NCBI RefSeq assembly: GCF_004322755.1
Contig: NZ_CP036401.1
Span: 3,720,001-3,784,000 of the forward strand
DNA length: 64,000 nucleotides
From: Pseudoduganella albidiflava
GTDB lineage: Bacteria > Pseudomonadota > Gammaproteobacteria > Burkholderiales > Burkholderiaceae_D
Direction of reading: 5' to 3'
A program made the translations under genes and the position numbers. Shown piece after piece: positions 61,204-64,000 of the stretch; positions within the stretch are counted from its first letter, which is position 1, and each line of letters begins with the position of its first letter. The notes below the pieces were generated by a model. That model worked only from the letters and a program-made list of their open reading frames with translations. It searched no databases and was not told where the DNA came from.

Positions 61204-61366
61204 GTGCAAAATTGCGCGTGACAATCTGTGAGAATTCAATGTTCCGTCAATTTACCATAAGACCGCAGCCGCTTTCCACATATATTCACACTGATGTACA
61301 CTAAATGTCGTGTAAACTTACGCGAGAATAAAAACCACATACAACCACATACTTTAACTCACTGCC

Positions 61367-61837
61367 ATGAATACCATTCCACTGGCTATCAATGCGCCGG
61401 ATGCGGCGCCGCGCACCAAGCCATCATTGCTGCCTTCGCCATTCGCTGAAATGACTGCCGGCCGGGTCAAGCAGCCGCTCGGCGATATATTCGGACTCGG
61501 GAATTTCGGCGTGAACCGCTGTACGCTGGCGCCGGGGAGTATCTCCGCACTGCTGCACCGGCATACCACGCAGGATGAATTCATTTATCTGCTCGCCGGC
61601 GAAGCGGTACTGGTTACCGATGAAGGGGAAATGGTACTGACGCCGGGCATGTGCGCCGGTTTCAAGGCGGGCGGCCGCGCGCACCGGCTGGAAAACCGTT
61701 CAACGGCCGAGGCGGTATTCCTGGAGATCGGCGACCGTTCAGCGGGCGATACGGCGATTTATCCGCGCGACGACCTGGCTGCCGTATTCGAGCATGGCAA
61801 CTGGCGCTTCACGCACAAGGATGGTTCGCCGTATTGA
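61367..61837 (+). CDS. Cupin-domain protein
   Basis: A 156-residue single cupin: first motif HRHTTQDEFIYLLAGEAVLV (His-His-Glu ligands) and second motif GMCAGFKAGGRAHRLENRS (His). It resembles DUF/transcriptional-cupin proteins such as those acting on aromatic or sugar ligands; the substrate is unknown. Single gene, ATG 61367, convergent with the TonB receptor gene. Confidence 0.85.
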   Translation: MNTIPLAINAPDAAPRTKPSLLPSPFAEMTAGRVKQPLGDIFGLGNFGVNRCTLAPGSISALLHRHTTQDEFIYLLAGEAVLVTDEGEMVLTPGMCAGFKAGGRAHRLENRSTAEAVFLEIGDRSAGDTAIYPRDDLAAVFEHGNWRFTHKDGSPY

Positions 61838-61851
61838 AACGGCGATCGTGA

Positions 61852-61876
61852 GCGGAGCCCGGTCCACGGGCTCCGC
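61852..61876. terminator. Hairpin between convergent cupin and receptor genes
   Basis: GCGGAGCCCG-GTCCA-CGGGCTCCGC, a perfect 10-bp stem in the 47-bp gap between two convergent stops. No T run, so termination may be only partial. Confidence 0.55.
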
Positions 61877-61884
61877 CGCGGGAT

Positions 61885-64000
61885 TCAGAAGCGCATTTCC
61901 AGCGTTGCCCGGCCCTGCGCATAGCCGGGATAGATACTGGTGCGGCGCAGCGTGCCGTTGTCGTCGAGGTAAGCCGAATCGCCCACCGAATCCTGGCCGA
62001 GCACGTTTGAAACGGCCACGCGCAGCTGGTATTGCGGGTTGAACTTCCACAGTGCATAGACGTCGAGGTCGCGCCGCACGCTCTGGTAGCCGGTCTGGTT
62101 GACGTCGATGCGCACCGGCCCGCCATCGCGGAAGGCGAAGCTGGCGCCCGTGGTCAGCTTGCCGTCGCGCGAGCGGTAGTCGGCGCCGAACGTGGCCGAC
62201 AGCGGCGTCTGCTGGTCGAGGCGGTTGTCCGGCCCCGGCACGACGTCCACCCGCGACCAGTTGCGCGCCACGCTGGCACGCAGGTCGACGCCGGGCGCGT
62301 CGTCGAGCACGGCGGCCAGCGGGAACTTGGCCTCCAGCTCGATGCTGCGCGTGACGGCGTTGCCGTCGTTGACGGGCGTGGCGATCCACCGGCCGTTTTC
62401 CAGGAACAGGCCCTGCCGCGTGTAGCCGCTGATGCGCCGCATCGATGCGGCCGCCGACAGCAGCGCGTTGTCGCCCCAGTAGTGCTCGTACGACGCATCG
62501 ATGCCGGATGCCAGCTCCGGCTGCAAGTCCGGATTGCCCCGGCGGTCCGGTTCGGTCTGGCTATTGTTGGTGGACGTGAACCGGCGTGGCACCAGGTTGT
62601 TCGGGCTCGGCGCCTTGTAGGTGCGGGTCAGCGCCAGGCGCACCTGGTCGCGGCTGTCCGGCAGCTTGTACAGGGTTTGCGCAAGCGGACTCCACACGCT
62701 GTTGGTCTGGCTGACCGTGTCGAAACTGTCGCCTTCGCTGGTGGTCTCGATGCCTTCCCAGCGCAGGCCGGCATAGACCGACCAGCGCGGCGTGAGGTTC
62801 CATTCATCCTGCGCGTACAGCGCCAGCCGCGTCACTTTCGCCTCATAGCCCTCGTCCGAATCGACCGGGACATAGCCCGGCAGGTCGGCTTCGTCCTCGT
62901 TGCGGGTATCGTCGCGCAGCGTCACGCCGGCATCCCAGCCCATCGACAGCGCGTGATCTTCCAGCCATGGCGCCGAATACTTGCCCTGCGTGGAAAAGCC
63001 CCGTTCGGTCGTCTCGCTGAGCACGGTCGCATCGCGCCCCAGTGCGGCGGCGCGATAGTCGAGCTCGTGCCACTCCCCTTCCGAGCGCATGCCGCTGATG
63101 CCGGCCTTGGCATCGAGCTTGCCGCCCTCGCCCAGCCGCTTCACCCAGTTCAGGTCGGTTCGGGCAAACAGGCTGCGGTTGAAGTTGTACATGTCGCGCA
63201 CGTCGAAACGGGGTGGCGTGCCCAGCTCGGTCTCAATTTCCTGGTAGCCGTGGTAGCGGTTGCGGTTGAAGTTGACGAAGGTCTGCGAGGTCAGTGTGTC
63301 GCCGCCGCCCAGCGCCCAGTTGAGCCGCGGGGCCAGGTTCAGGCCTTCCCAGCGGCCGCCATCCTGCTGGCGGGTATGGCGCACCATGCGCAACTGGCCG
63401 GCCGGATCGACCTGGGTCTCCTCCACCGGCGACAAGCGATCATAGGTGCCGCGCCAGAAGTTGCCGCTCAGCGAATAGGACAGCGCGCCATCCCTGTCGG
63501 ACACTTGCAGGCTGCCGCTCGGGCTGTTCTGGTCCGCGCTTTTCGCCGCGCTGAGCTTGAGCTCGCGCTGGGCCGTCTTGACCGCCCGCTTCAGCACGAT
63601 ATTGATGGTGCCGGCGATCGACTGGGTGGAAAACTCGGCGCTGGCGGCGCGCACGATCTCGATCCGCTCGATCACGTCCGGCGACAGCGTGTCGATCGAA
63701 AACCCGGCCGGCGCCCGTTCGCCATTGAGCAGGATCTGCGTATAGCCGCTGCCCAGGCCGCGCATGCGGATATCGCCGCCGCCCCGGCCGGAACCGCCGA
63801 CCGTCACGCCGGGAATGCGCTTGAAGACATCGGTAATGGCCGTATCGCCATAGCGCTTGATCTCTTCATCGGATACCACGACCTTGCTCGCGGTATCGTC
63901 GCGGCGCGGATCGTAAGCCGCCGCGGATCCCTTGATTTCCACTTTCTGCATGGGTTCTTCCGGCTTGGCCGCTTCGCCTTGCGTGCGCTGTTCGGCGGCC
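61885..64000 (-). CDS. TonB-dependent outer-membrane receptor (5' end outside window)
   Basis: The coding frame runs off the right edge in frame (about 705 codons visible). The plug domain shows SDEEIKRYGDTAITDVFKRI then GVTVGG, GGGDIRMRGLGSGYTQILLN then GERAP, and VERIEIVRAASAEFSTQSIA in near form; the 22-strand barrel follows and ends in a C-terminal Phe (ATLEMRF), as needed for BamA insertion. Such receptors import siderophores, vitamin B12, sugars or peptides using the proton gradient through TonB. Substrate cannot be inferred; no transport partner gene lies inside the window. Confidence 0.88.
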   Translation of the reverse strand, partial: AAEQRTQGEAAKPEEPMQKVEIKGSAAAYDPRRDDTASKVVVSDEEIKRYGDTAITDVFKRIPGVTVGGSGRGGGDIRMRGLGSGYTQILLNGERAPAGFSIDTLSPDVIERIEIVRAASAEFSTQSIAGTINIVLKRAVKTAQRELKLSAAKSADQNSPSGSLQVSDRDGALSYSLSGNFWRGTYDRLSPVEETQVDPAGQLRMVRHTRQQDGGRWEGLNLAPRLNWALGGGDTLTSQTFVNFNRNRYHGYQEIETELGTPPRFDVRDMYNFNRSLFARTDLNWVKRLGEGGKLDAKAGISGMRSEGEWHELDYRAAALGRDATVLSETTERGFSTQGKYSAPWLEDHALSMGWDAGVTLRDDTRNEDEADLPGYVPVDSDEGYEAKVTRLALYAQDEWNLTPRWSVYAGLRWEGIETTSEGDSFDTVSQTNSVWSPLAQTLYKLPDSRDQVRLALTRTYKAPSPNNLVPRRFTSTNNSQTEPDRRGNPDLQPELASGIDASYEHYWGDNALLSAAASMRRISGYTRQGLFLENGRWIATPVNDGNAVTRSIELEAKFPLAAVLDDAPGVDLRASVARNWSRVDVVPGPDNRLDQQTPLSATFGADYRSRDGKLTTGASFAFRDGGPVRIDVNQTGYQSVRRDLDVYALWKFNPQYQLRVAVSNVLGQDSVGDSAYLDDNGTLRRTSIYPGYAQGRATLEMRF

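Larger units (their letters stand above)
60914..61366. other. 453-bp repeat-rich region between hns and the cupin gene
   Basis: Divergent promoter region for hns and the cupin gene. It contains a 13-bp six-unit array (60961-61038) and a 12-bp array of about eleven units (61072-61203). The stretch 61230-61360 is markedly AT-rich compared with the rest of the window. No promoter box can be named with confidence and no small gene is evident. Confidence 0.6.

Overview
The window is high-GC, densely packed bacterial chromosome. The gene families (Tat multicopper oxidase, H-NS, EAL/GGDEF proteins, many short overlapping operons) suggest a betaproteobacterium of the Oxalobacteraceae (Massilia/Duganella type); that placement is inferred from style and gene content, as no rRNA or tRNA gene was seen. 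Most of the window is ordinary chromosome: transporters, hydrolases, a copper-handling operon (8.8-12.2 kb), a chemoreceptor with CheW (43-45 kb), trpS, stress esterase and TonB receptor genes.

The centre is unusual. Two convergent gene sets face each other. The plus-strand set (16.3-23.5 kb) encodes a Ser/Thr kinase, a SEDS (FtsW/RodA) glycosyltransferase with a large extra N-terminal domain, an FhaA-like protein, an SH3 membrane protein and an FHA protein. The minus-strand set (41.4-29.6 kb) encodes a 1038-residue penicillin-binding transpeptidase, a C-terminal HTH-like protein, a 178-residue unknown, a possible Band-7-like protein, a Lon-type (S16) protease-like protein, a zinc-ribbon/SPFH/coiled-coil protein and a SHOCT-kinase-coiled coil-FGE fusion. 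Many of these genes join by ATGA stop/start overlaps. The kinase + SEDS + PBP + FHA content parallels the actinobacterial pknAB-pbpA-rodA-fhaAB locus, so this looks like a phospho-signalled peptidoglycan-synthesis module with a new partner set.

Between the two sets lies a 4171-bp transposon-like element (23509-27679) with TGT...ACA ends, arrays of 19-bp repeats at both ends and a perfect 5-bp target duplication (CGCAC). Its only gene is a 1249-residue membrane STAND NTPase with twelve about 40-residue C-terminal repeats; there is no transposase. Beside it are three redox/detoxification genes (YdhR-like, pirin, OsmC).

Other points: trpS has a classical ribosome-mediated attenuator upstream (leader peptide with tandem Trp codons, competing hairpins, terminator). 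A conserved DUF1294 gene directly after trpS has no ATG/GTG/TTG start. Three copies of an intergenic palindromic repeat occur at 8.6, 42.3 and 55.3 kb. The hns gene near 60.7 kb is surrounded by four different tandem arrays with periods of 11, 13, 13 and 12 bp.
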